From Azophilus sp026709365 (GTDB lineage: Bacteria; Pseudomonadota; Gammaproteobacteria; Pseudomonadales; Azotimanducaceae), in NCBI GenBank assembly GCA_965200175.1, contig OZ241345.1, positions 3,348,001-3,412,000 on the forward strand: DNA of 64,000 nt. Direction: 5' to 3'. The notes under the pieces are model-generated. The model worked only from the letters and a program-made list of their open reading frames with translations, did not search any database and was not told the origin of the DNA. Numbering within the stretch: position 1 is the first letter of the stretch; each line of letters begins with the position of its first letter. The translations under genes were made by a program, and so were the position numbers. Below, in pieces: positions 16,112 to 25,580 of the stretch.

Positions 16112-16191
16112 CCGGGTAATTGTTGATTTTTTTGTGTAAAGAAATTGTTGCGCGGGCTCACAAATTTGCTGGCGCGCGAATGCGGTCTCGA

Positions 16192-16224
16192 CGTGCCCCG
16201 TTGGCCCATCGCCATCGGGGCACG
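16192..16224 (-). terminator. Hairpin downstream of TonB-dependent receptor 2
   Basis: CGTGCCCCG (16192-16200) pairs with CGGGGCACG (16216-16224), 9 bp, about 65 bp past the receptor stop. There is no clear U-tract, so this may be a 3' stabilising hairpin or a factor-dependent stop. It is duplicated with the receptor relic at 15071. Confidence 0.45.
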
Positions 16225-16288
16225 GCGGGTTTGGCCTATCGGAGTTCCGCAGCGGGGCCGGGATGCCCCCGCTACGGCCCAGAATGCC

Positions 16289-19200
16289 TCAGTTGCCCAT
16301 CCGGTAGGTGACGCCGAACCGGAACATCCGCCCGAAGGGGTTGTGGACGAACGGGTCATAGTTCAGGTCACGGCCTGCGAACGGCGGATCTTCGTCCGCC
16401 AGGTTAATCACCGACAGAGTCAGGTTCACCTGGTCCTCCATGAGGCTGTAGTTCAGGTGCAGGTCGTGGGTGTCATGGCTTTTCACCTTGAAGGGCACTG
16501 CGCCGGACTCGTAGCCGTCCGTGAAATTCAGCATGTACCTGAGATTCAGGGGGCCCCAAGCGTAGTTCAGGAAGCCTCGCGCCTTCCACTTGACCAAGGT
16601 GCGGGCCAGGGATGTTTCGTAGTTCATGTTGCCTAGGGCGTCATATTCGCCGCCCAATTCCCACGCGCTGATGTCATAGCTCAGAATCCGGGTTCCGCTC
16701 ACGCCGAGGCTCGCCAAGCCGGGACCCGCCGGAATGGCGTACCGGGCCGTGAAGTCGATGCCATCGGTTTCGATGTCCGGTCCGTTGATGATCTTGACAT
16801 CGATGATTTCCAAATCAGCCGACGCGGGGTTGCCGCCAAAGGTCAGCCGCTGGAAGTAGGGGCTGGTCGTGTCGCAAGGGTCGGCGGGGCCGCCGGGGCA
16901 GGCAGCGGCCAACACGCTGTTGAACGGCTCCGTCACCAAGGGCTTCTTGAAGTCGTAGGACCAATAGTCCACGGTGATGAACAGGTTGTCGCCGTCCGCA
17001 ACCAAGCCGTCGTGATCGATCAGCAGGCCGACGTTGAAGGTGGTTGCCTCCTCCGGCTCCAAGTCCGGGTTGCCTTGGGTGTCTATGCGCTTGAACGCGC
17101 CGGTGGCGCCGACGAACTGCAGCGTGTTCGATGATGCGGAGGCAACGATCTGGTTCAAGGTTGGGCCCCGGAAGGTGGTTCCCACCGAGGCGCGCAGCCC
17201 GATGCTGGGCAGCATCTGCCAACGAACGGCGACCTTGGGATCCAAGCTCGAACCCGTGGAACCGCCATAGTCCTCGTAGCGCAGGGACAACTGCGCCTCC
17301 ATCGTTTCGGTTAGAGGAATTTGGGTTTCCCCAAACAGCGAGTAGATGTCCCGGTCCTCGTCGATCTGGGATACGGGTGGCAGGAAGCCGAACAAGCCGT
17401 TCCGGTTGCTGGTGCAGTCCTTGATCTCAGGGCCGGCAGCGCAAGGAAACAGCGCGAAGTCGTTAATCTCGTAGGCGCCGCTCTCGTAGGTCTCGCTGCG
17501 CCATTGGGCGCCGACGGCGAAGCCGATTTCGCCGGCGGCCATGCCAAACGGCAGGACGCCCGTCAGGATGCCTTCCATCACCAGCAGCGAGGCTTCGCCG
17601 TCCCCGCCATACTCAGTCATCATGTAGTCGAACAGATCCTGGTTGTTCAGGGCTGGGTTGAAGTCGGGGTTTTCTGCGATCCCGCCCGGCACCTGCGGGT
17701 GTGAGCCGGGCATGGAGTTGGAGAAGGGAATCCAATAACGGCAAGGCCCTTGGCCGGCATTGGCCATGACGGTTTCCAAGGAGAACGCCAAGTTGCCGTT
17801 CTCGTCATATTCATTCGGCACCATCTGCTCACATTCGAAGCCGCCGAGGCCTTGGCGGGCGCGCGCGTCCCGATAAACCATGGTGTCGCCGCCGCCGAAG
17901 TCCCGCTGGGCCTTGGAGTAGGTGGCGGAGGCTTGCCAGCCGTAGTCGCCCAAGCTGCCGTCCAAAGTGAAGTTCAAGCGCCACATGTCGGATTCCCGAT
18001 GGTGGTCGCGCAGCGGGCCGTCCTGGCCGTAATAGCGGCCATAGAACCATGCCACTTCCTGCCAGCCTGCCGGAACGCCGGCAGCGGCTTGGGCGGGGTC
18101 GCCCTGCCAACGGCAGTGGTCCGCAGCACACCATGCGTAGTCGCCGTAGATGTCGGGGTACTTGCTGGCCATGTCCACCAAGCCCGGATTGTTGGCGCGG
18201 ATGGTGCGGTTTTCGTCCACTAGGCGGTTCGGCGGATAGGAGGGCGACGTGTTCCAGGCGGGCACCTCGCTGTCCGTCATCAGGAATTCGCTGGTCAAGG
18301 TGGTGCTGTCGTTGATTTCCCAAGAGAATTCCGTGAACCACTGCCAGCGTTCCGCCTCCTCGGCCAAATTGTCGAACGCCGTGTACTGAAAGCGGCAGAA
18401 GCCGCCGAGGGTGTTGCCCGCAACGCCGACGCTGGTTCGAGCGCCGCCCAGCTTTTCGCAATTGGGGTCAGTGATGCCACTGGCCAAAAGGCCTCCGAAG
18501 CCACCGGAAGTCGCTCCCCAGCGGTCCAGCGGCACGACAACTGATGGCCGACCAACGCTGGACCAGCCGCCGGGCGTGGGGTTCTCAGCGAAAGGCCGCA
18601 CCGCCCAGTCCCGTTCCGGAATCTCGAGTTCGCTGCGCTTGATGTAGCTGAAGGAACTCACGATGTGGCCGCGGCCGCCGACAAGGTCGGTGCCGAAGAT
18701 CAAGCCCGCTTCGGTGTCGCCGCCCGAGTCCTCGATGGTCTTGTGGTTTGCGGAAACCTCGAAGCCAGTGAAGTCGCTGCGGGTGATGAAGTTCATCACT
18801 CCGGCGATGGCGTCCGAGCCGTAGGTCGCCGCCGCGCCGTCACGTAGGATCTCGATCCGCTCCACGGCGATGGAAGGCATCATGTTCACGTCCACCAGCA
18901 GCTGCGCTTGGGCGCCGATGGCGTGCGGCGACCAAGTGGTTCGCCGGCCATTGATGAGCACCAACGAACGGCTTGGCCCGAGGCCGCGGATGTTCACCGT
19001 GGCCCGGTCAGCACCGGCGCCGGCCTGAAACTGGTCGGTCTCGCCGTCGGCGCCTTGACTGAACGACAGGTTCTTGATCAGGTCCAAGGTGGTGGGCGAC
19101 CCCTCCAAGGCCAGGTCATCCCGGCTGAGCGAAGTCACCGGCAAGGGCGCATCCTCCGGCGTGCCCTTGATGTAGGAGCCGGTGACCAGGATTTCCTCGA

Positions 19201-19300
19201 TTTCGCCCCCTTCTTCGGCAGCCCATGTCGAAGGCCCCAACAGCATGAGGAATGGCAGCGTAAGGCAGGGAGCCAAGCGGCTCTGCAGCAAGTGGATCAT
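16289..19300 (-). CDS. TonB-dependent receptor 2
   Basis: 1003 residues from the ATG at 19300, which follows GGGGAGGTGTCC; a longer frame to 19366 lacks such a site. It has a signal peptide ending near TWAAEEG, a TonB-box region (EIEEILVTGSYIKGTPEDAPLPV) and a plug (NIRGLGPSRSLVLINGRR, IEILRDGAAATYGSDAIAGVMNFITRSDF). A long barrel follows, rich in Asp/Asn loops. It is a paralogue of receptor 3, sharing the VTGSYIxGTPED opening, in which no FxGxN-type repeat is seen. Outer-membrane uptake of a complex organic substrate is likely. A scrambled copy of its 3' half lies downstream. Confidence 0.92.
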   Translation of the reverse strand: MIHLLQSRLAPCLTLPFLMLLGPSTWAAEEGGEIEEILVTGSYIKGTPEDAPLPVTSLSRDDLALEGSPTTLDLIKNLSFSQGADGETDQFQAGAGADRATVNIRGLGPSRSLVLINGRRTTWSPHAIGAQAQLLVDVNMMPSIAVERIEILRDGAAATYGSDAIAGVMNFITRSDFTGFEVSANHKTIEDSGGDTEAGLIFGTDLVGGRGHIVSSFSYIKRSELEIPERDWAVRPFAENPTPGGWSSVGRPSVVVPLDRWGATSGGFGGLLASGITDPNCEKLGGARTSVGVAGNTLGGFCRFQYTAFDNLAEEAERWQWFTEFSWEINDSTTLTSEFLMTDSEVPAWNTSPSYPPNRLVDENRTIRANNPGLVDMASKYPDIYGDYAWCAADHCRWQGDPAQAAAGVPAGWQEVAWFYGRYYGQDGPLRDHHRESDMWRLNFTLDGSLGDYGWQASATYSKAQRDFGGGDTMVYRDARARQGLGGFECEQMVPNEYDENGNLAFSLETVMANAGQGPCRYWIPFSNSMPGSHPQVPGGIAENPDFNPALNNQDLFDYMMTEYGGDGEASLLVMEGILTGVLPFGMAAGEIGFAVGAQWRSETYESGAYEINDFALFPCAAGPEIKDCTSNRNGLFGFLPPVSQIDEDRDIYSLFGETQIPLTETMEAQLSLRYEDYGGSTGSSLDPKVAVRWQMLPSIGLRASVGTTFRGPTLNQIVASASSNTLQFVGATGAFKRIDTQGNPDLEPEEATTFNVGLLIDHDGLVADGDNLFITVDYWSYDFKKPLVTEPFNSVLAAACPGGPADPCDTTSPYFQRLTFGGNPASADLEIIDVKIINGPDIETDGIDFTARYAIPAGPGLASLGVSGTRILSYDISAWELGGEYDALGNMNYETSLARTLVKWKARGFLNYAWGPLNLRYMLNFTDGYESGAVPFKVKSHDTHDLHLNYSLMEDQVNLTLSVINLADEDPPFAGRDLNYDPFVHNPFGRMFRFGVTYRMGN

Positions 19301-19474
19301 GGACACCTCCCCTGTGGTCCAAGTTGTCCGAAGCCCAAGGATCAGTTTGCCCGTTGGCGCGATCACTGAGCCCTGCGCATTTGTTGGAACTATAGCACTT
19401 ATCCAAACGAATGCCCAAATCCCATCCCCGTCAGCGGTTCACGATTGGCAGGCGTCCTTGAGGAGCCTGTGGCG

Positions 19475-19780
19475 TCAGCCTTCCGCGGAACCGGTGTTCT
19501 GCTGTTTCCGGCTCATGAGCTCCCGGGCGCCCTCCCGCATCGCCCGCCATTCGCTGCGCTTGAAGCAGACCCGTTGGCGCATGTGGCTGCCGGTGACCTT
19601 CACGCGCTTGCAGACGAGCGCATCCGCCTCATCGGCGTTCGCGTTAACCTCCTCGGCCTCCGCGGATGCGGGTGCCGTTGGCGCATCGATGTTCCTGCCG
19701 TCGGCCAGCCCGGCGGGCGCAAGGCATAGGCTGAGCAGCAGCAGCGTCGCCGTGCCGAGCGGCCGAGTCCCAAGCCGCAA
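19475..19780 (-). CDS. Small exported Cys-containing protein of a TonB-receptor-associated family
   Basis: 101 residues with a signal peptide (LGTATLLLLSLCLAPAGLADG) and a short conserved core ALVCKRVKVTGSHMRQRVCFKRSEWRAMREGARELMSRKQ near the C-terminus. The two cysteines, spaced 13 residues apart around a VTGSHM segment, could form a disulfide. Similar small proteins with C-x-x-V-x-V-T-G-S-x-M-x-x-R-V-C are familiar in gammaproteobacteria, but their function is unknown to me. It lies 45 bp downstream of receptor 3 and in the same direction, so it is probably co-transcribed with it. Confidence 0.75.
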   Translation of the reverse strand: MRLGTRPLGTATLLLLSLCLAPAGLADGRNIDAPTAPASAEAEEVNANADEADALVCKRVKVTGSHMRQRVCFKRSEWRAMREGARELMSRKQQNTGSAEG

Positions 19781-19824
19781 CGGCCCGTGCGGACCCGCTG
19801 CGGCTCGGACAGGGTTGTGGCGGT

Positions 19825-22707
19825 TCAGAAACCGCCACCCAAGCGGTGCTGGACGCCGACTTTGATGATGCGTCCGAACGGGCTGTGGGTGTAGGGGTCG
19901 TAGCTGAGGTCGAGCCGCGCGAAAGGCGGATCCTCATCCGTGAGGTTGACGATGGACAGGAACAGCCGGGTGCGGTCCTCGTTGAGGCGCAAGTTGTAGT
20001 TGAGGTCCAGGGTGTGGTGGCTGTCGATGCCCCAGTCCGCGCCCGCCGGGGCGTTCGCATCGTCGTAGTCCGCCGTGAACCAGTGGTCCAGCCGCAGGTT
20101 GTGCCGGCCCATGGCCAGGTTGACGTACAAGTTGTTCTTGAAGTCCGGCAGCGGCCGCACGTAGGTGAAGCGGTTCAGCTTGCCCACGGCTTCGAAATTG
20201 GATGCCCACTGCCAGCCATCCACGTCGTAGTTGAACACATAGGTGCCTTGGCTGCCCAAGGTCCACAGCAGATCGCCGGCGGGGACGTCCCACTCCACTT
20301 GATAGTCGATGCCGTCGGTTTTGACGTCCGGGCCGTTCTGGTAGTTCACGTTGATCCGCTGAATGCCTGTCGCCGCTGGATTGGCTGGGTCCTGAAAGAC
20401 CAACTTGGACGCCGCCTCGTCCTGCGCCGGATTGGTGGGGTCGAAGGCCACGCTGACGATGTCGCCGAACGGTTCGACGATGATGGGATCGGAGAAGTCG
20501 AAGATCCAGTAGTCGATGGTCGCGAACAGGTTTTCGGTGGGATTGAGCACCAAGCCGAAGTTCCAAGTGGTGGCGGACTCGGAGCTCAGTTCCGGGTTGC
20601 CGGTGGTGTCCACCGCCTTGAAGGCGTTGGTAGGCGGCACGAACTGCAGGGAAGTATTGCGGCCGCTCAACTGATTGAGGCCGGGGCCGCGGAAGCTGGT
20701 GCCGATGGAGCCGCGCAGGGCCACTGCATCGGTGACGTCCCAACGGGCAGCCAGCTTCGGATCCAGCGTCGAGCCCACGTCGCCGCCGTAGTCCTCGTAG
20801 CGAATGGCCGCCTGCACGTCGATGCGCTCCGACAGGGGCACCTGCAGCTCGCCGAACAGGGCGAAGATGTCCTGGTCGGTTTCGAACCTTCGGGTTCCCG
20901 CCAGGAAGTGATAGCCGCCCGTGGGATCTGCCGGGCAGCCGAAGGTGAACGGCAGCCCGAAGCCCTCCGCGCCCCGCGAGTAGCTTTCGCCGGGCTGCAG
21001 GCCGAAGGCGCAGGGGGTCTGGGCGAGGTCGGTGTACTGATTGGGAACGACCTTGTAGTCCTCCCGCCGGTACTGCACGCCGGCGGCCCAGCCCACGCTG
21101 CCGCCGCCGAGCGTCACGGCGGCTTCGCCGTTGAAGATCAGGTCCGCAACCAGCAGCTCGGTCTCCACTTGGGTGCCGATGGGATCCTGCAGCCAGTCCT
21201 GCATCCACTCGGGATTGTTAAGCTGCGGGTTTTGACTGCCGGGAGGCGGCACGTCAAGGGCCGTGTGGGATTGGGAAACCGTGTAGCCGCTGGTGAAGGG
21301 ATTGTAGTAGTAGCAGTTGCCCGCCCCCAGATTGCCGCTGCCCGGCACCCCGGAATCGATGTCGCAATCCGGTCCGCCAAGGCCACGGTAGGCGAACGCC
21401 AAGCGGTCGATCGCGGTGTCGTCCGTGTTGCGCTCGCCGTCCGCCTTGCCGTAGGTCAGGGTGGCAATCAGGCCGATGCCGTTGTCCAAGGTGCCTTCCA
21501 GATCCACGCTCATGCGAAACTGCTCGTACTCGCGGAAGTTGCTCTGGGCGTCGCCGGCGACGCCGAAGATGCGTCCAAGCACGAGGGCGCCGCCTGCCAT
21601 GCTTTCCGCCAAGTCCGGGTTGCGGGCAATGAAATCGTCGAAATGCGGCATGCCGGGGCCAACGTAGCGCTCGTCGCCAAATATCGCCTGCGGCGGATAG
21701 GACGGCGAGGAGTTCCAGTCCGGCACATCGTCCTTGGCGTAGAGGAACTCAGCACCTAAGGTCCAAGCGTCGTTCAGGTCGAAGTCCGCCTCGACAAACG
21801 CTTGGTAATGCTCCTCCTCCTCGGCGATGTTGAAGAAGTCCGTAAAGCGAAACCTGCAAGTGGTGCCGTCGAGGTGACCGCCTACCGTGGCGCAGTCCGG
21901 GTCGCTGACCACTCCCGTGGGGCTGAACGAGCTGGAAAGTCCAAGAAACCTCGACGGGTTGGGAATGGCCGAAAACCCGCCCCGCGGATTGGTCGCCGGC
22001 GTGTCGTCCAACGCCCAGGACTTCTCGCGGGTGGGCACCTTGCCCCTCGACTGGTAGCCGAACGAGGCCACGACGTTCAGACGGTCCGTGCCGAACCCGG
22101 CGATGAAGCCGCCTTCCCAATCACCGTCGTCGTTGCCTTGCATGTCCTTGCCGGACACCAGCAGTTCGAGGCCGCGGAAATCGGAGCGGGTGATGAAATT
22201 CACCACCCCCGCCACTGCGTCCGACCCGTAGGTGGCGCTGGCGCCGTCCTTGAGCAGTTCAATGCGCTCCAGGGCGATGGCCGGAATGGCGTTGGTGTTG
22301 ACGAACAGCTGGCCGGTTTCCGCAATCCCGTAGGGCGAATACTGCAGGCGGCGGCCGTTGAGCATCACCAGGGTGCGGGCGGCGCCCAAGCCACGCAGGT
22401 TGACGTTGGAAACGCCCTCCAGGCCGTTGGATTGGAACTGATTGGTTTCCCCGTCGATGCCCGTGCTCGGCCCCATGTTGCGGATCATCTCCAGCACGTT
22501 GGGCGTGCCGCTGAGGTCCATGTCCTCCCGGGTCAGGACCTCAACCGGCGACGACGAGTCCTCCGGCGTGCCCCGAATGTAGGAGCCGGTGACGACCAGT
22601 TCCTCGATTTCGCCGTCGGCGTCACCCGCCTCCGCAGCGGTGGCGCCCCATGCCAGCAGCCCGAGCGGCAGGCCAGCAACCAAAGCGAACGTTCTTACTA
22701 ACTTCAT
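19825..22707 (-). CDS. TonB-dependent receptor 3
   Basis: 960 residues from the ATG at 22707, which has GAGGAG eight bases upstream; a start at 22746 is less likely. It has a signal peptide ending near ATAAEAGD, a TonB box (EIEELVVTGSYIRGTPEDSSSPVEVL), a plug (NLRGLGAARTLVMLNGRR, IELLKDGASATYGSDAVAGVVNFITRSDF) and a barrel ending IIKVGVQHRLGGGF with a terminal phenylalanine. It is a paralogue of receptor 2; the two stand in tandem on the same strand, separated by the small Cys protein. The substrate is unknown. Confidence 0.93.
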   Translation of the reverse strand: MKLVRTFALVAGLPLGLLAWGATAAEAGDADGEIEELVVTGSYIRGTPEDSSSPVEVLTREDMDLSGTPNVLEMIRNMGPSTGIDGETNQFQSNGLEGVSNVNLRGLGAARTLVMLNGRRLQYSPYGIAETGQLFVNTNAIPAIALERIELLKDGASATYGSDAVAGVVNFITRSDFRGLELLVSGKDMQGNDDGDWEGGFIAGFGTDRLNVVASFGYQSRGKVPTREKSWALDDTPATNPRGGFSAIPNPSRFLGLSSSFSPTGVVSDPDCATVGGHLDGTTCRFRFTDFFNIAEEEEHYQAFVEADFDLNDAWTLGAEFLYAKDDVPDWNSSPSYPPQAIFGDERYVGPGMPHFDDFIARNPDLAESMAGGALVLGRIFGVAGDAQSNFREYEQFRMSVDLEGTLDNGIGLIATLTYGKADGERNTDDTAIDRLAFAYRGLGGPDCDIDSGVPGSGNLGAGNCYYYNPFTSGYTVSQSHTALDVPPPGSQNPQLNNPEWMQDWLQDPIGTQVETELLVADLIFNGEAAVTLGGGSVGWAAGVQYRREDYKVVPNQYTDLAQTPCAFGLQPGESYSRGAEGFGLPFTFGCPADPTGGYHFLAGTRRFETDQDIFALFGELQVPLSERIDVQAAIRYEDYGGDVGSTLDPKLAARWDVTDAVALRGSIGTSFRGPGLNQLSGRNTSLQFVPPTNAFKAVDTTGNPELSSESATTWNFGLVLNPTENLFATIDYWIFDFSDPIIVEPFGDIVSVAFDPTNPAQDEAASKLVFQDPANPAATGIQRINVNYQNGPDVKTDGIDYQVEWDVPAGDLLWTLGSQGTYVFNYDVDGWQWASNFEAVGKLNRFTYVRPLPDFKNNLYVNLAMGRHNLRLDHWFTADYDDANAPAGADWGIDSHHTLDLNYNLRLNEDRTRLFLSIVNLTDEDPPFARLDLSYDPYTHSPFGRIIKVGVQHRLGGGF

Positions 22708-22960
22708 GGCTATCTCCTCACTACCAGCCTTCGTGGTGCGGCTCAAGCCGTACCGACGCTGAGCGCGCCACTACCCGTTGCGCTCGCCCCATGACGCGCA
22801 AGTTAACTTACTTTCAGCGCTGCGGTCAAAGCCCGCTCCAATCCATCCTCCAGACCATAACTGATCGGTTCGTTATGCCCTCCAAGGCGAAACGCCCGCT
22901 ACAGGCGGGGCCCGAAGCGAGGGCGTGCGCCCTCGGACGGCGCGAAGCGCCGTTGGCTCC

Positions 22961-25492
22961 CTAGAAATCGTAGGATACTCGCAGCGATGCGCGCCGCGGA
23001 AGAATCGGGCGTCCGACGAAGAATTGCGCCGGTTCGCCCGATTGCGCGTTGCCTTGCCTTGGCGAGCCTTCGGTGATGCCTTGGGAATCCGTCAAATTGA
23101 ACACATGCAGGCTGACGCGAATGGCGCTGTCGTCGGCGACCCTGAAGGAATACCCGGCCTCCAGCCGCCACAACCCGTAGGAATCCAAGCGGACGGTGTT
23201 CGAATCGTTGGCGAAATTGGAACCGTGATAGTTGTACATCAGCAGGCCGTCAAAACCGCCCCGATTGAAGCGGATGCCCAAGTTGGCCATTTCGGTGGGC
23301 TGCCGCCGCAGCTCGTTGCCCTCAATGGCGGGGTTGCTCTCGGCCTTGCTGAACTCGTGGTCGCGCAGGGTGACGTTGCCGTTCAACGTCAAGAAGTCGG
23401 TCAGGTGATAGACCAAGCTGGCCTCAATGCCGTAAGCCTCGGTCGATTGCACGGATACGTCCTCAATGATGTTGCCGGGATTGTTGGGATCGTTCACGAA
23501 GTCAACGTTGCGCCGCTCGTCCAGCGTTGAATAGAAAAACAATGCCTGGGCTGAGATCAAGTCGGATTCAAACTTCAGACCGGTCTCCACGGTGTCGATA
23601 ATTTCGCCCTCGTAGGAGGCAAGCTCGCCCTGATTGAACGGCACGCTTCGTATCTGCGGGAAAAAGAATCCCCGCGAAGCGTTGGCAAAGAGATTGACGG
23701 CGTCATTCAGGCGGTACAGGGCACCCGCTGAAAACGCCCATTCGGTGGCATCGAGGGAGTCACTGGTCAGCGAGCCATTGGCATAGCTGACAACCTCAAC
23801 GTTGTTGCTCACGCTGGGATCATTGCCCATCACATGGGAACTGGTGTTGAACTGCTTGACGTCGCCTTCGAGGCGCTCAACACGGGCGCCCACGTCGATG
23901 GACCACCTGCCGATTTCAATCTGGTCCGCCACGTAAAGCGCCATTCGGCGGGCGCTGCGGTCGCGATTGCCGGTCATGCCATTGCTTCTGGCGAGCCCGT
24001 TGAGGGTCCAGTGATAGACGGCGTCGGGGTCGGCAGCGGCGACCAGCTGCCCGGAGGCATCCTCGACAACGCCCATCAGATGCACGTCCACCAGCAACGG
24101 CGCATTGCGGAAGTCGGCCAGATAGGTGGTGATGTAGTTGATGTCGTCTGCTTGGGACTTGGAGTAGAAGCCGCCGATGGTCAAGCCGTGGACGGAGTCG
24201 CCAATCGTGAACTCACGCCCTAGGCTGGCTTCCGCCGACATGTCGGAGGCGTCGCGCCAACGGTCGAGCGTCCGGTTGCCAAACAGCAGATCGCCTGCCG
24301 CCAGATTCATGCCGGTCTGAACGTACTTGAATTGGGCGTTGCCGTGGAACGCCGAGTCAATGCCCCGCCGAGCGAGATATTCGGACTGCGTTTCCGGCGT
24401 GTTGGGGCCGAGCGCATCGCCGTCAAGGAACAGATTGAACTGATGATCGTAGCGGGCATAGCGAAGTTTTGCGTTTAGGTACCACTCATCGGAGATGTCC
24501 CTGTCAAGCACGGCGGCGACCATGTAGCCCTCAGTGACCACGCCGTCGCCGATGGGCGTTTGAAAGCGCCCGCCGGGCGTGTCGTAGCCTAAGCCGATCG
24601 CTTCCGCCGTGTTCATGGTGAAAACCTTCTTGCCGTCGTTGCCGTCAACGCGCTTGCGGGTTTGGCCGTCCACCGGCAGGGGCAGAAAGAACTGCACGCT
24701 GTCGTCGATCAGTTGGGTGTACAGCGTCATGGCTCCGGAACCATCGCTGAACTCGTGGCTCAAATTGCCGCGAAGCTGGAAGCCCTGGGTATCGAGACCG
24801 GAATCGAGCGGCCCCTCGTCGTCGCGGAAGTACCCCGAGAAGGCATAAAAGGTGCTGGAATCGCCACCGCCAACAGGACCGCTGAAAAACACATCCCCAC
24901 GGAACCGGCCCTCCTCGGCGGCCTCAAGCTGAACCGTGCCGGTAGGCTCCGGCCCGCCAACCGCGGAAATGTAGTTGATGATGCCCGCCACCGAGCCGGG
25001 GCCGAAGAGGTTCGACACGCCGCCGCTCACAAACTCCGAGCGTTCGATGCCGAGGTCATTGCGGAAATACACGTCAAAGGCCGAGGAGTTCAAGCCGAAA
25101 GTGGTGAATGCCGGCATGCCGTCGTACAGCAGCGGCGTGAACGAAAACTGCCCGCCGGATGGCAGGCCGCGGTGGAATGCGTTCGTTGCCACCTCTCCGC
25201 CGCCGCCCTCGGCGCTGATGCCGGGCAGCTGGGTCAGGATGTCGGCTTGGCTCGACGAGGTGAATGATCGCAAGTCCTCCTGATTGAACCGGGCCACTGA
25301 CTGCGGCGTTTCAAACCCGGTCCGCTCGACGCCGGTGCCGGTGACGACGATCTCCTCGATCACGCCGCCGCCTTGCTGGCTCCCGTCGGCTGGCGCGGTT
25401 TGGGCCAACGCTCCAGCCGCGCCCACAAAGGCCACAGGCAACGCGGCCAAACCCGTCAAGGCCGTAGTCAAGCTGCTCATCCTCGTTCTCAT
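22961..25492 (-). CDS. TonB-dependent receptor 4
   Basis: 843 residues from the ATG at 25492, which is preceded by GAGGAGCGAGG; the frame extends to 25543 without support. The signal peptide runs to about ALAQTAPADG, then IEEIVVTGTGVERTGFETPQSVARF (TonB box and plug start). The plug contains FGPGSVAGIINYISAVGG; the barrel ends ASLRVSYDF with a terminal phenylalanine. It is not closely similar to receptors 1-3. It is transcribed divergently from an acyl-CoA dehydrogenase gene, with 88 bp between the starts, which suggests shared control. Confidence 0.92.
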   Translation of the reverse strand: MRTRMSSLTTALTGLAALPVAFVGAAGALAQTAPADGSQQGGGVIEEIVVTGTGVERTGFETPQSVARFNQEDLRSFTSSSQADILTQLPGISAEGGGGEVATNAFHRGLPSGGQFSFTPLLYDGMPAFTTFGLNSSAFDVYFRNDLGIERSEFVSGGVSNLFGPGSVAGIINYISAVGGPEPTGTVQLEAAEEGRFRGDVFFSGPVGGGDSSTFYAFSGYFRDDEGPLDSGLDTQGFQLRGNLSHEFSDGSGAMTLYTQLIDDSVQFFLPLPVDGQTRKRVDGNDGKKVFTMNTAEAIGLGYDTPGGRFQTPIGDGVVTEGYMVAAVLDRDISDEWYLNAKLRYARYDHQFNLFLDGDALGPNTPETQSEYLARRGIDSAFHGNAQFKYVQTGMNLAAGDLLFGNRTLDRWRDASDMSAEASLGREFTIGDSVHGLTIGGFYSKSQADDINYITTYLADFRNAPLLVDVHLMGVVEDASGQLVAAADPDAVYHWTLNGLARSNGMTGNRDRSARRMALYVADQIEIGRWSIDVGARVERLEGDVKQFNTSSHVMGNDPSVSNNVEVVSYANGSLTSDSLDATEWAFSAGALYRLNDAVNLFANASRGFFFPQIRSVPFNQGELASYEGEIIDTVETGLKFESDLISAQALFFYSTLDERRNVDFVNDPNNPGNIIEDVSVQSTEAYGIEASLVYHLTDFLTLNGNVTLRDHEFSKAESNPAIEGNELRRQPTEMANLGIRFNRGGFDGLLMYNYHGSNFANDSNTVRLDSYGLWRLEAGYSFRVADDSAIRVSLHVFNLTDSQGITEGSPRQGNAQSGEPAQFFVGRPILPRRASLRVSYDF

Positions 25493-25580
25493 TGCCTCGC
25501 TCCTCGCTCTTTCCATCGTTGGGAATGCATCGCAGAATAGCATCGGTAGCCAGGATTCGAAAAGTCAAGCGATTCGACAA

